From Orientallactaga sibirica (taxonomy: Eukaryota; Chordata; Mammalia; Rodentia; Dipodidae), in contig JAEOAD010000015.1 in the NCBI GenBank assembly GCA_036365145.1, forward strand, positions 6,441,501 through 6,505,500: a stretch of DNA of 64,000 bases, read 5' to 3'. The position numbers and the translations under genes are program-made. Under the pieces are notes generated by a model. It was not told where the DNA came from and made no database searches. It worked only from the letters and a program-made list of their open reading frames with translations. Shown in pieces: positions 31,822-45,579 of the stretch; the stretch's first letter is position 1, and the number at the start of each line of letters is the position of its first letter.

Positions 31822-33430
31822 TATTTATTTATTTATTAGAGATATATATAGAGGCAGAGTGAGAATGGGCGCACCCAAGGCCTCTAGCCATTGCAAACTA
31901 ACTCCAGACATGTGCCCCCTTGTGCATCTGGCTTACGTGGGACCTGGAGAATTGAACTGGGTCCTTATGCTTCAGGCATGTGCCTTAACTGTTAAGCCAT
32001 CTCTTCAGTCCCCCTTAAATGTAAGCTACGTAATGAGTTCAAGGCCAGCTTGAGCCAGGTGTGGTGGGAGGCAGAGGTTGGAGGATGGCCTTGAGTTCAT
32101 GGCCACCCTGAGACTACATAATGAATTCCAGGTCAGCCTGAGCTAGAGTGAAACTCTTCCTCCCTCCCCCCCCCAAAAGAAAATCAACTTGAACTGTCTT
32201 TTGTTTTTTTAATTTTTTTGAACTGTCTTTTATAAAACAAATAATAGCTGTGTGTAGTGGTGCACATCTTTAACCCGAGCACTTGGGAGGCAGACGTAAA
32301 GGATTGCCATGAGTTTGGGGCCTCTCTGAGACTAATTTAAGGTCAGCCTGGGCTAGAGTGGGAATTTACCTTGAAAATCAAAACAAAACAAAAATAATAA
32401 CAGTCTCTCCTCCTTTTCTCTCTTAAATAAAGTTTAGATGATAATAGTTTTTGCTTTTTTAAACTGAGTTGTAGGTGAGCTTCCTGTTGTGTCAGTATTA
32501 AAAGAACGTGGCTAACAATGGACCTAGGTTTGATTCCCCAGGACCTACATAAGCCAGATGCACAAGGTGGCACATGCATCTCAAGTTCGTTTGCAGTCTG
32601 TTTCTCAAATAAATAAATACAAATAATAATTAAAAGGAATGTGGCTAATAAAACTGTCCCCCAGAAAACTTTAGCCATGCCATGAATCCCTGTAAAGCTG
32701 GAGAGATAGCTTAGTGGTTGCCTGTGAAGCTTAAGAACCCAGGTTCAATTCTCCAGTACCCATGTAAGCCAGAATCACAAAGCAAAGGCATCTGCTTGGA
32801 GTTCATTTGGAGTGGCTAGAGGCCCTGGCACTCTCATTATTCCATTCTTTCTCTCTTTCTCTCCCTTCCTCTTTTTCTCTCTCAAATAAATAGAAAGTAA
32901 ATAAAAAAACAAAATAAAAAAAAAAACACAAAACAAAGGTAGAAGAGATGGTTTAGTGGTTAATGATACTTGCAAAGTCTAATGACTTAGGTTTTCATTT
33001 CTCAGTGTCCATGTAAAGCCAGATGCAAAGTGGTATGTGCATCTGGCATTCATTTGCAGTGGTAAAAATCCTTGGTGGGCCCATCTCTCTCTCTCTGCTT
33101 GCAAATAAATAATTAATAAAATATTAAAAGAATTTGTCTTTAAAAAAACACAGAAAAAGCTCAGGCAAAGTGATGCACCCTGTGATCCCAGGACTCATGA
33201 ATGAGACTGGCAGAAAGATTGCAACACATTTGAGGAAAGCCTGGGCCACATGAGAACCTATCTGAAAAGCACCAAAAAAAAAAAAGAATGGGGCTGGAGA
33301 GATGGCTTAGCAGTTAAGGAGTTTGACTGTGAAGACTAAGGACTCATATTTGACTCTCCAGGTCCCACATAAGCCAGACACACAAGGTGGTGCAAGTGTG
33401 CAAGGTTTCTCATGCAGACAAGTTGGTGTA

Positions 33431-34351
33431 TGTGGTGGTTTGTATCCCCATAAACTTAGGTGTTCTGAATGCTGAATGACAATTGGAAATTAAAGCCTCC
33501 TGGAGGTGGTGTTGCTGTCAGGTTCTCATTGCTGGCAAAAATTACTTGACCCAGGGCTGGAGAGATGGCTTTAGCGGTTAAGGCACCTGCCTCCTAAGCC
33601 TAAGAACGCTGGTTCCAGTCTCCAGGTCCCACGTTTAGCCAGATGCAAAGTGACGCAAGGGCGCAATGCTGCACTTGACCACGAGGGGGCGCACGCATCT
33701 GGATTTCGTTCTCAGCAGCTGAGAGAGGCTGTTGGTGCGCCCAGCTCTATCTGTCTCCCTCTCTCTCTCTCTCTAAAAAAAATAAAAGTTAAAAAAAAAA
33801 TTACTTGACCCAGAGCAGGTTTTGGGGAAAAAAGGGTTTATTTTGGCTTACAGACTCAAGGTGAAGCTCCATGATGGCAGGTGAAAATGATGGCATGAGC
33901 AGAGGGTGGACATCACCTCTTGGCCAACAAGGTGGACAATAGCAACAGGAGAGTGTGCCAAACACTGGCTATAATACCCATAAGCCATCCCCCAACAATT
34001 CATTGCCTCAAAGAGGCGTTAATTCGCAAATCTCCATCAGCTGGGAACCTAGCATTCAGAGCACCCAAGTTTATGGGGACACTTGAATCAAACCACCACA
34101 GGCGGTATATTGTTGGGGATGGGATTATGGGTGTTATAGCCAGTTTCCCCATGCCAGTGTTTGGTGCACACTCCTGTTCCTATTGTCCACCTGATGTTGG
34201 CCAGGAGGTGATGTCCACTCTGCTTATGCCATTGGTTTTCCTGCCATCATGGAGCTTCCTCCAGTCTGTAAGCCAAAATAAACTTTTTTTACCCCCACAA
34301 TCTGCTCTTGGTCAGGTGATTTCTGCCAGCAATGTGAACCTGACTGCAACA
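33431..34351 (+). mobile_element. Outer LTR with nested inner LTR (copy 2)
   Basis: Duplicate of 27150-28072, including the inner LTR at 33510-34100, its SINE, and the same GTGTA flanks. Confidence 0.78.
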
Positions 34352-34681
34352 GTGTACATGTCTGGGGTTTGGTTGCAGTGGCTGGAGGCCCTGTCATGCT
34401 TAGTGGTTAAGACACATGCCTGCAAAGCCAAAGGACCTACGTTTGATTCTCCAGGTCCCACATAAGCCAGATGTACATGGTGGTGTATGCGTCTGGAGTT
34501 TATCTGCAGTGGCTAGAGGCCCTGGCATGCCCATTCTCACTCACTCTCTATGTCTTTCCCTTTATCTTTCTTCAATAAATAAATACATAAACAAAAATAA
34601 ATCTTAAAACAAAATGACAAAAAATAAAATATTAAAGAAAAACAAAAAGGCAGTTGGGTTTGCCTAAAATATATATGTATG

Positions 34682-34716
<35 letters not shown>

Positions 34717-36663
34717 GTATATATATGCATGCTACAAGTTTTTGTTTGGGGTAATGGGATTGAACTCGGGTTTTGAATATGCTAAATGTATGTTCTGCCC
34801 ATGAATACCCTAGCCTAGATTATTTTTGTTTTGTTTTGAGGCAAGCCCAACACACTGGCCTGTTTTTTTTTTTTTGTTTTTCAAGGTAGGGTTTCACTAT
34901 AGTTCAGGCTCACCTAGAATTCACTATGTAGTTTCAAGGTGGCTTCAAGGCATTGGCGATCTTCCTACTTCTGCCTCCCGAGTGTTGGGATTAAAGGCAT
35001 GCAAGGTAGGGTCTCACTCTGGTCCAAGCTGACTTGGAATTAACTGTAATCTCAGGGTGGTCTCAAACTCTCGGCAATCCTCCTACCTGTGCCTCCCAAG
35101 TGCTGGGATTAAAGGCGTGCACCACCACACCCGGCTCTTTTTTTTTTTAATAGAGAGAGAGAGAGAGAGAGAATATTGGCATGATGGGGCCTCCAGCCAT
35201 TACAGTCAAACCTCCAGATGCATGTTCCTGCATGTGAGGCATTTGTAACCTTGTGCTTGAGTCACCTTGTGTGTCTGTGTGTAATCTGGAGAATTAAACG
35301 TGGGTCTTTAGGCTTTGCAGGCAAGCACCTTAAGTACTAAGCCTTCTCTTCAGCCCAGCTTGATGGTTTTGACAGATACTGTATAAGCTCAGAAAAGTTT
35401 GCAGACTAATTTGTATTAGCATTTAAATACTTTGAGCACATGCTGCTCCGATTATCTAGCTAGATTGTCAATTTCAAATACTTCTGAATTATAAGTATTT
35501 TGGTATTTTTTTGTCATTTTCATATTTTTGTTTGTTTGTTTTTACTTTATTCTGTGAGTTTGAGTGTTAAACACACAACCACAGAAGTTTTGTAGTACTG
35601 AGAAGTTTTAAAAAAAACTAATTTTTTGTACAGTTGTCTTTATTTTGTGTCTAGTTACAGAGGTGCTATGAACACAGTTCTGGTCTTGCATCCTATCTAG
35701 TCAGCAGATGAGGATGCACTGGCACACAGCAGGGTGGCCCTGGGGAACTATAGCAGCAGTAGTTGGTGAATGGTTGTGTGTAGAACTGACTTGAAGGCTC
35801 ATGCTGGAATTCCTGTAGACCAGGCACATACACGGACAGATGGAAACTGTCACTTCTATCAACAAGATAAAGTTTTACTCTTCATGTGATGCTGTAATTC
35901 TAGATGCTGTAACCTATTCTAATACTTGCCTGAGAGTTTATAACACTGAGGACTACTCACAGGCTTAAGAAGTCAACTTCAAACATAAAAGCACTTAGTT
36001 TACCTAAATCTAGTTACATTGGTAACATGTTACAGTAAAACATACCTTTTGAGGAAAACATTCAGAGATTACATTGTGGACTTACAATAAATTCAGAAAT
36101 TGTTGCTCTTCAAAGAAAATAAAAAAACACTTTCAGATCTTCCAACATGCTTTAGTTGTAAATTTTATGAATCTACTTTATATAATTCAAAACCTTCACT
36201 GAAATATCATTTTGAAATATTTCCTTTTCTTTTTTCTTTTTGGAGAGAGTCAGAGAGGGAGAGAGAGACAGAGAGAGACAGATAGAGAAAGGGTGCGCCA
36301 GCAGCCTCTCACCCACTGTGAATGAAATCCAGATGCTTGCGCCTCCTTGTGGGCAAGTGTGGTATTGCACCCTTGCATCACTTTGCATCTGGCTAAATGT
36401 GGGACATGGAGAATCGAATGGGCGTTCTTAGGCTTAGCAGGCAGGTGCTTTAGCCGCTAAGCCATCTCTCCACTCATTTTGAAATGTGTCTAAAGCCTAA
36501 AGAAACAGGTCAGTGTATTTCTGAAATGGCTACTTAATATAGTATAATATTTGTCTCTACTAAGAATACCCATTCCATTCTAAAGCTGTCTTCCAGTAAA
36601 TATTTAACACCTCACAGTGTTATACAAATGTGTCGTGGTTTTGGCATTTAAAACTATGCTACC

Positions 36664-37031
36664 TGTAGCAGACAGCATCAGGTTCACTGAGATGAACTTC
36701 CAGACCAAGCAAAGTTATGGAGGAAGGGATATTTATTGAAGCTTACAGATCCAGGGGAAGTTCCATAATGGCAGAAGAAGCTGGCCTGTTTTCACAGGAC
36801 CAAACACAGAGAGAGAGAAGCCACAAGCCATAAAGTCACACAGCACAGCACACCTCAGGAACTCCAGCTAGGCATGCTTGGCATATCTGTAGATTGAAAT
36901 CCTAAACCCATCACCACACCTTAAGATCCACCCAGTGACACTGCCTCCAGCCAGGTGGCTGTAGATGCAAACTACAAACTAATAAAACACTGAATATATT
37001 GGGGGGGGGGGCATCTATTCAAACTACCACA
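36664..37031 (-). mobile_element. Solo LTR (copy 2)
   Basis: Duplicate of 30396-30763 with the same CTACC flanks, so the insertion predates the duplication. Confidence 0.8.
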
Positions 37032-38017
37032 CTACCACAAAGACAATTTATTTTTTTTTTTTTTTGGTTTTTGAGGTAGGTTCTCTAGCTCAGGTTGACC
37101 TGGAATTCACTATGTAGTCTCAGGGTGGTCTCAAATTTATAGCGATCCTCCTATCTCTTGAATGCTGGGATTAAATGCATACGCCACCAGGGTCAGCCAC
37201 ATAGTCAGTTTTTACAAAAAGTTTCAGAGATCTCTCTCACACACACATAATGGGTTTGGGAACAGCTGGATGGAGGACATGACCATCTACCTAGCTGGGT
37301 CCTCACTCTTAGAAACAGTACTCAAAGAGATGGTATACCTGATTACCATCAGTCACTGTGGTAGACCTCAAGCTAGATTCTCATATTTTTATGTGTGTTA
37401 TTACTTGTAACCTTTTCAACTTTAACAACTCACTACAGAATGGCCCACTTTCCAGTGAGACTGAATGTGGCTGTGGTGTGATTCTGGTGAACTCAGCTAC
37501 AAAAACACTCAGATCAGGAAGGAGAGAATTTCCTTTCTCCAGTGAGTGACGCACTGAAATGTGTGAGTTACTAATGCTTCTAGGTATTACTTCCCAGGAT
37601 CAGCAGAATGTTAAAGCTCTATCAAATATGACCTGCCTGGAACAGAAATGCCAATAAAAATGTCTAACACATACAGCTTTAAAGGGATCCATGTGGGCAT
37701 GGCTAAAGTTTTCTGAGGGAGGGTTTTTTTTAGCTACATTCTTTTTTTTTTAAATCATACTTTATTTATTTATTTGAGAGAGGGAAAGAGGCAGAGAGAG
37801 AGAGAGAATGGGTGTGCCAGGGCCTCTAGCCATTGCAAACAAATTCTAAATGTATGTGCCCCCTTATGTATGTGGCTTATGTGGATCCTGGAGAATTGAA
37901 CTGGGATCCTTTGGCTTTGCAGGCAAGTCATCTCTGCAGCCCCCTAGCTACATTCTTTAATACTGACACAACAGGAAGCTCACCTGCAACTCAGCTTAAA
38001 AAAAAACAAAAACTAAA

Positions 38018-38180
38018 GCCGGGCGTGGTGGTGCACGCCTTTAATCCCAGCACTCTGGAGGCAGAGGTAGGAGGATCGCCATGAGTTCGAGGCCACCCTG
38101 AGAATACAGAGTGAATTCCAGGTCAGCCTGGGCCAGAGTGAGACCCTACCTCCAAAAAAAAAAAAAAAAAAAAAAAAAAC
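38018..38180 (+). repeat. B1 SINE
   Basis: Well-preserved B1 inserted in the right inverted-repeat arm. It is absent from copy 1, where the duplicated segment stops before this point. Confidence 0.88.
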
Positions 38181-38309
38181 CAAAAAAACAAACAAACAAA
38201 CAAAAAAACCCAAAAATTATTGTCATCTAAACTTTATTTATTTTTATTTACTTTTTTATTTTTATTTTTATTTTTTGTTGTTTGAGGTAGGGTCTCACTC
38301 TGGCCCAGG

Positions 38310-39460
38310 CACTGTGAGGTCATGGATATCCAGGCCGTTTTGTGTCTGGGGGAGCACGTTGTAAGGAGTCCTACACTTCCTTTGGCTCTTACATTCTTTC
38401 CATCACCTCTTCCACAATGGACCCTGAGCCTTGGAAGATGTGTTTGAGATGTTTCCGTGCTGAGTACTCCTCTGTCCCTTCTTCTTGACACCATGGTGCC
38501 TACTGAGTCATCCTAAGGTCACCACCATCTGAAAAGAGAAGCTTCTCTAACAAAAAGTGAGAGTAGCATTAATATATGGGTATGGACATTAAGAGAAGTG
38601 CTTACTAGGCAGTTTGGTGAGCATAGTACATACATTTAGCCAGACACCAGAAGACATTACCTGCCTAGGGCTCATGACTACCCCTGTTACAGGTTTTCAG
38701 TATCAGGGATATATTCCTTTCCATGGAGTGGGCCTCCAGTCCAATTAGAGAGCGGTTGGTTTCTCCCATTAGAGAAATGCACTGTTGTACCTGTTGGCCT
38801 GGCTGTCCAAATTTAAAGCTTGCAGTGTCCACTGTTGAGTATCTTCACTGGTGTTTTCTCTCTTCCATTGAACTGCATTCAGGATAGCTTTTTCGAGCTT
38901 TCTCAGCTGGTCCACATGCAGGAGGCTTTCATCTCAGCTCCAGCAGGATTTTTCTGTGACCTTGTAGCCCAAGTGTGTGCAGTACCATCTATTCCTGGTG
39001 GGAAACCAAGGGCTTTGGCAATGGCGTATAATGTTTTGGGGGTATCAATGACCTCCCTGGCCAACAACTCACTGGAAGGTATCCTATCCCTGGCACTGAA
39101 AATTTTCTAGTAATAATCTGTTGCTTCTGAGTGTTCCATTGTCCAGAAAAGTAGGTTTCCCTATGACTTATTTATATCCTCTTAGATTTTGATTAGCCCT
39201 CCCTCCACTTTTCCTTTACTCAGTCTCTTCCCCTGACCTCACTTGGGCCGTTTCACCCCCATTAATCTGTTGTTCTATTTGCATATATACAATACCATCC
39301 TATTAAGTCCCCCCCCCCTTTCTATTCCCTTTATCTCCCCTTTCTAGCTTACTGGCTTCTGCGACTGAGTTTTATTCCTACTCACACAGAAGTCCAATCG
39401 TTTGTAGCTAGGATCCACATATGAGAGAGAACATGTGATGTTTGGATTTCTGGGCCTGGG
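38310..39460 (-). mobile_element. Antisense L1 3' UTR fragment
   Basis: Shares long runs with the L1 at 18176-19969, such as 'gtgagagtagcattaatata' and 'tccagtccaattagagagc'. It includes the start of the ORF2-adjacent region ('gagagaacatgtgatgtttg'). It is 5'-truncated at about 39460. A B1 stub (38278-38309) abuts its left end. Confidence 0.8.
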
Positions 39461-39519
39461 GACAGCTTCTCTTCTTACAGTCAGTAAACCATGATCTTTC
39501 CCTCCCCTCTGTTTTAAAA

Positions 39520-39905
39520 AAATATTTTATTTATTTACTTTTTGAAAGAGTGAGCAAAAGAATAGATGTGCCAGGGTCTCCAGCCACTGCAAATAAACTC
39601 CAGATGCATGTGCCACTTTGTGTATCTGGCTTTACATGGGTCCTGGGGAATTGAACCTGGGTCCTTAGGCTTTGCAGGCAAGCACCTTAACCACTAAGCT
39701 ATCTCTCCAGCCTCCCTAGTTTGGCTTTTATCTGGAGGTAGGATATATATTCTTTTTTTTTTTTTTTTTCAAGGTATGGTCTCACTCTAGTTCAGGTTGA
39801 CCTGGAGTTCACTCTGTATTCTCAGGGTGGCCTTGAACTCATGGCAATCCTCCTACCTCTGCCTCCCAAGTGCTGGGATTAAAGGCGTGCACCACCATGC
39901 CCGGC
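39520..39905 (-). repeat. DIP and B1 SINEs
   Basis: DIP 39520-39713 and B1 39755-39905, antisense. Confidence 0.85.
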
Positions 39906-40799
39906 TCTAGGATATATTCTTGGTAAAAAGTCTTTCTTCCCCAAAGAACATGGTAGCTTATGCCTGTGGTCCCAGCACTGAAGAGAGTAAGAGGAGAGTT
40001 GCCATGAGTTTGAGTCCAATGTGGGCTGGCTATACATAGTATGGACTGAAGACTGAGATTCTTGTCTCAGAAACAAACCAAGACCTAAGTGCCCCTTGTA
40101 TAGTCTCCTCTAGTCAGTCAGTCTCATTCTCTCAGAAGACGTATTTCTGGTTTCCTAGGCTGGTCATGAACTCCTGCCTTAGCCTTTCCAGTAGATGGAA
40201 AGTATGTGGTCAGGTGCCCAGCACTACACCGGGCTCCTCTCGACAGTTTGTTAGAAAGTAGGCTTTAAGGCACTTGCTTTCAAAGCCAGATGGCATGTGT
40301 TAAATTCCCCAGTGCCCAGGTAAAGACAGATATACAAAGTGGCACAGGTGTCTGGAGCTTATTTGCAGTGGCACTAGGCCCTGGCATACCCATTCTCTCT
40401 CCCCCCCCATGCTTGCAAATAAGTAAAAAAAGAAAAGAAACTAGGCTTTAGGCACCATGTGGATGGACACTGTATCTTACTTCCCCCTGCCCCCAGTTGC
40501 TCTGTTCTCAGAACCTAGTCCAATATCTGACGCAAGATACTCAATAAATATCTATTTAATGAATGAATAGCATATGGAGGAGCTGATCCATTTTGTGAAA
40601 ATTAAGATATCGGGACTGAGAATAGAGGTTAAATAAAACAGTCCTCACATTAAGTACTATAAATGTATATGTATACATATGAGAACTTAAGATGAATTGG
40701 TTTTGGGTAGGTGCCAAATGAATGATACAGACAATTGTAATTATAATCCTGATCATCTATTTACTGAATGTTTTAGTGGAATTGTCGTCCATTTCCCCC
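39906..40799. other. Old SINEs in unique sequence
   Basis: A diverged sense B1 (39950-40085) and a diverged sense DIP (40260-40435). 40436-40799 is AT-rich and unique with nothing recognised. Confidence 0.5.
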
Positions 40800-42190
40800 C
40801 TTCTCCCCGCCAAGGTAGTGTCTCACTCCAGTCCAGGCTGACCTGGACCTTACTTTGTAGTTCCAGGCTGGCCTCAAACTCAAAGCCATCCTCCTACCTC
40901 TGTCTCCCAAGTGCTGGGATTAAAGGCATGTGCCACCATACCCGGCCTAGTGGAATTTTTAATTTTATTATTAAGGATGGGATTTCAAAGGAGATGGGGT
41001 CTTCTATGTTACCTAGGCTGGCCTCCAACTTGGAAGTCTTCTGTCTTCACCTCCTAAGTAGCCGAGATTGTGAGCAAGTATGGCTTTGCCCACCTGGTTC
41101 ACAGTTATAAGGCTGACATGATATGAAAGTTGAGATCCCAGTCACAATGTATTGTATGTGACTGCCCCTTCCTTGAGTTATTCTGCACATCCTGTGTACG
41201 TTGTGTGCTTCTTTGAGTCCCCACTGTCTAGCAGAGTACCTGGGATGAAGTAGATATAAAACAAAACAAAAAGTCTGTGCCTCATGATATTTAAAGTCTA
41301 GTGGAAGAGGCAGAAATATGTGTTACAAAAATATAATTAACAGGCTGGGGAGATGGCTGAGCAGTTAAAGGTGCTTGCTTGCAAAGCCTGATGGTCTAGG
41401 TTCATTTCCCCAGTACCCACATGAAGCCAGATGCACAAAGTGGTGTGTGCATTGAGTTTGTTTGCAGCAGCAAGAGGCCCTGGCATGCCTCTTCTTTCTC
41501 TGTGTCAAATAAATAAAAATACTTAAAACATGTAATTAATTCTTTCTTTAAGGCCAGTACCTTTTCATCTAGTTCCCCCCCTTCCAGGCATGGTGTCACA
41601 TTAGCCCAGGCTGACCTTTAACTCATGGCAATCATCATACCTCATCCTCTCAAATGCCTGGACTAAAGGAGGATATCACCACAGTTGGCTTTCATGTACA
41701 TATATTTAGATAATCAGTAGCTTTCTAAGAGCTTCTGTTTCCACAGTCAGTTTGTGAATGAGTTTTGGATGGGGCCAAACTTACCTGAAAATTATTTTTG
41801 TCTAATCATTGTTTGAAGTCTCCTTTTAGACTATTATGTGGCATATTTAGAATTAAGTGAGGAAATAAAAGGATATTATAGAGATTTAACAAACCTAGTG
41901 TTAAAGGGAATTATTCTTATGTGTTAACCAACTTCCTTGCACTGTATATGGTTAGTGACTGCACTGTGATTTGGTTTTGTGTTTGAATTTGGAATACTTA
42001 GGCTTGGAGAAATGGCTCTTGCTGGCAAAGCCAAAGGACCTAGGTTCATTTCCCCAGTACCAATGTAAAGCCAGATGCACAAGGTGGCCCACACGTCTGG
42101 AGTTTGTTCGTAGTGGCTGGAGGTCCTTTGCCATACCCATTCTCTCTCTGTCTCTCCCACCAATAAATAAATAAAACACTAAAAAAAAAA
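40800..42190. repeat. Scattered SINEs
   Basis: B1- 40800-40950, DIP+ 41340-41520, old B1- 41578-41692, DIP+ 42000-42190. The gaps 40951-41339 and 41693-41999 are unique with no exon recognised. Confidence 0.7.
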
Positions 42191-42297
42191 GTGTGGAATA
42201 TTTGATAGAGAATGGTTGGAATGATCTGACATTTGTGGTCTTGCAATCAGATGTTTACAGATTTGTCTGTTAGCCATTATGTTTTATTTTTTCCCCA

Positions 42298-43093
42298 AAT
42301 TTATTTGTTTGTGAGTGAGAGAGAAAAAGAGGCAGATAGAGAGAATTGGTGTGACAGGGCCTCCAGCCACTGCAAATGAGCTCCAGATGCATGCACCACC
42401 TTGTGCATCTGGCTTACGTGGGCCCTGGTTCTCGAACCTGGGTCCTTCGGCTTTGCAGGCAAATTCCTTAACTATTAAGCCATCTCTCCAGCCCCATGTT
42501 TTTTTTTTTTTTTTTTTTTTTTTTTGAGGTAGGGTCTGACTCTGGTCCAGGCTGACCTAGAATTCACTATGCAGTCTCAGGGTGGCTTCAAACTCATGGC
42601 GATCCTCTTACCTCTGCCTCCCGAGTGCTGAGATTAAAGGTGTGCCTGACCATGCCTGGCCTGTATGTTTTATTCTTAGTAGGAATCTAATTTCAGAGCA
42701 ATAGAGGAAAATTAAAGTTTTTAGATTAGTGTTTTCATTTGTTATTTGAAACCTCTTGTGCCTGGCATGTGGTGTAGGCCTTTAATCCTTGCACTCAGGA
42801 GGCAGAGGTAGTAGGATCACTATGAGTTCGTCTGAGACTACATTGTGAATTCCAGGTCAGCCTGGGCTATAAACGAGATTCTACCTCGAAATACCAAAAA
42901 TAAAATAAAAACCTTTAGTGTTAGCCAACCTTATGTTCTATTAAAAGTGGTAAGATTGCCAGGCATGGTCCCTATAATACCAGCACTTGCGAGGCAGAGG
43001 TAAGAGGATCACTGTAAGTTCAGGGCTAGCCTGAGACTGCAGAGTGAATTCCAAGTCAGCCTTGGCTACAGGGAGACCTTAACTTGAAAAACC

Positions 43094-43110
<17 letters not shown>
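42298..43110. repeat. SINE cluster (DIP-, B1-, B1+, B1+)
   Basis: DIP 42298-42497, B1 42500-42662 after a T run of about 27 bases, B1+ 42760-42905, and B1+ 42956-43122 with an A tail of about 35 bases. Confidence 0.82.
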
Positions 43111-43122
<12 letters not shown>

Positions 43123-43124
<2 letters not shown>

Positions 43125-43509
43125 GGTAAGATTAATCAATAAATGTGAATAATTTATTGAATTCTCTTCAAAAAGAAGTAAAAAAGTACAGTCTAAAACC
43201 ATCCCTGTTTACAACTTGGTAAAATGTTTACTCTTTGGAAAACAAACAAAATATTCAAGGCTGAGTGTGAGGTCTCATGCCCATAATCCCAGCACTTGGG
43301 AGGCTGAGGTGGGAAGATCTCTGTAAGTTTGAGGTTAGCCTGGGCTATAGAGTCAGTCTTCATTTATTCATTTATTATATTTTTATTTATTTGAAAAAGA
43401 GAGAAAGAACAGAGCTTGAATTCCTGCTCTCAAATGATCCTTTGATCTAAGTCTCCTGAGTAGCTACGTATGTTACTACATCTGTCATTTGGCTTCTAGG
43501 GTCTTTAAA
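43123..43509. other. Mostly unique, old B1 fragment
   Basis: A diverged sense B1 lies at 43258-43355. Nothing else recognised. Confidence 0.45.
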
Positions 43510-44830
43510 AAAATATTTATCAGAGAGAGGGAGAGGTAGGGGAGAGAGAATGGGCATGCTAGGGCCTTAAGCCACTGCAAAAACACCTCCAGACACGTGC
43601 AGTCTTGTGCATCTGGTTTTACATGGGTACTAGGAAATTGAACCTAGGTCTTTTCACTTTGCCAGCAAGTGCCTTAATGGCTAAGCCATCTCTTTAGCTC
43701 GTAGGGTCTTTTTTTGAGACAAGAGTCTTACACGGCAAGCCAGACTGACCTCAAATTTAAGGCAATCTTCCTTTGGAATTACTGGGTAAAAAGGTTATGT
43801 GTATTTTAATTTTTATAGGCTTTGCTCTACAAAGAGACCCAGTAAATTTGTCCTCACTGTCCAGTACTCTTAGCACTTACAATTTTATGTACTTTCACAG
43901 CTGATTAGAGTTAGGTTTTAACATCTTTGAAAGGTAGAGAATGTCTTGTCACAAAGTGTCTTTAGTATATAAAACAAAAATAGGTGCTTAATAAATGTTA
44001 TAGAAGAAAAGGATCACTTCAGATAATAAGCTACCAAGTATTCATATTTAAGATTATGTTCATATACCACACCTATGCTATCTCTCCTGATCCTAAATAT
44101 TTTTATTTATTTATTTGTGAGGAGAGAGAGTGATAATGGGTGCACCAGGTCCTCCAGCTATTGCAAATGAACTCCAGATGCACATGCCTCCTTGTGTATC
44201 TGGCTTTACGTGGGTACTGGTACTGGGGAATTGGACCCAAGTTGTTAGGCTTTGTAGGCAAGTGTCTTAATTGCTGAGCCCTCTCTAGGCTCTCCTGATC
44301 CTTTAAAAAAATTGTATACTTATGTGTGCATGTTTGTATTCATGGGTGAACCAGGGTCTCTTGCTATTGCAAGAATGCCAGGCATGTGGGCCAGTTTGTG
44401 TCAGGCTTTACATGGGGGGGAGGTGCTGGCGAATTGAACCCCTGGCTGGCAGGCTTTGCAAGGAAGGGCCTTTACCCTGCTGACCCATCTGCCCAGGCTT
44501 TTCCTCCTCCTCCTACTTTTTTTTTTTTTTTGGCTTTCCAAGGTAAGGTCTTGCTCTACTAACTCAGGCTGACCTGGAATTCATTATGTAGTCTCTCAGG
44601 GTGGCCTCAAATTCATGGTGATCCTCCTAGCTCTGCCTCCCGAGTGTTGGGATTAAAAGCATGTGCCACTACTGCCTGGCTGGCTCTTTCTTTCTTTTCA
44701 AATTAGGGTCTCACTCTAGCTTAAGCTGACCTGGAATTCACTGTGTAGTCTCAGGGTGGCCTCGAACTCATGGTGATCCTCCTAGCTCTGCCTCCCCAGG
44801 GTTGGGATTAAAGGCATATGACACTACTGC

Positions 44831-44877
<47 letters not shown>

Positions 44878-45215
44878 GTTTTTCGAGGTAGGGTCTCGCT
44901 CTAGCTCAGGCTGACCTGGAATTCATTGTGTAGTCTCAGGGTGGCCTCTAACTCATGGTGATCCTCCTACCTCTGCCTCCTGAGTGCTGGGATTAAAGGT
45001 GTGTGCCACCACATCCGGCTTGCCTGGCTTTTTATTTGTTTATTTTTTATTTATTTGAGAGCGACAGACAGACGGAGAGAGAAAGAGGAAGATAGAGAAT
45101 GGGTACGCAAGGGCCTCCAGCCACTGCAGCTGGCTTATATGGGTCCTGGAGAATCGAACTGGGATCCTTTGGCTTTGTAGGCAAGTGCCTTAACCGCTAA
45201 GCCATCTCTCCAGCC
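43510..45215 (-). repeat. SINE cluster (three DIP, three B1, DIP)
   Basis: DIP 43510-43705, DIP 44100-44295, old DIP 44320-44500, B1 44520-44685, 44690-44840 and 44875-45022, DIP 45030-45215. A run of about 37 T precedes the last B1. 43706-44099 is unique and AT-rich with nothing recognised. Confidence 0.78.
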
Positions 45216-45579
45216 CTCGCCTTGCTTTTTAAAAAAATCTTTTTTATTATTTTTATTTGGGATTCAAGGTGTGCGCCACCATGCCCAGCTAAAGTCTGCT
45301 ATTTTTAATACTTATTCACTATTCATATTGTGTCGTGTCCTCCCCACCCCCCAAATCTTGGGATCAAACCCAGGGCTAGACAGTGTCCCATGCTACTACT
45401 GATCTGTATACCTTCAAGCTTTTTTTCATTTTTAGTTAATGTAATATTTTCCAGAAAAAGTTAATTTTAAATTATTATAGACTTTTTTTGTTTTCTATAA
45501 CTCTTTGTCAACTGCTTGCTTCAGTATATTTTCCTGTTTTTTTAATTTTCTGATGATTAGAAATTGTAACTACTCTGCA
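45216..45579. other. Unique sequence with old ID-like fragment
   Basis: 'gggatcaaacccagggct' at 45360-45377 resembles an antisense ID/B4 core. No exon. Confidence 0.4.

Larger units (their letters stand above)
31776..37990 (+). repeat. Tandem segmental duplication, copy 2
   Basis: Same order of elements as copy 1. Differences are mostly short indels in homopolymers and (TG)n/(AG)n tracts; substitutions are few (for example 'gacggaagg' near 27373 against 'gacgcaagg' near 33652). The right end continues past the copy 1 breakpoint as 'tcagcttaaaa', giving the undisturbed flank. Confidence 0.93.
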
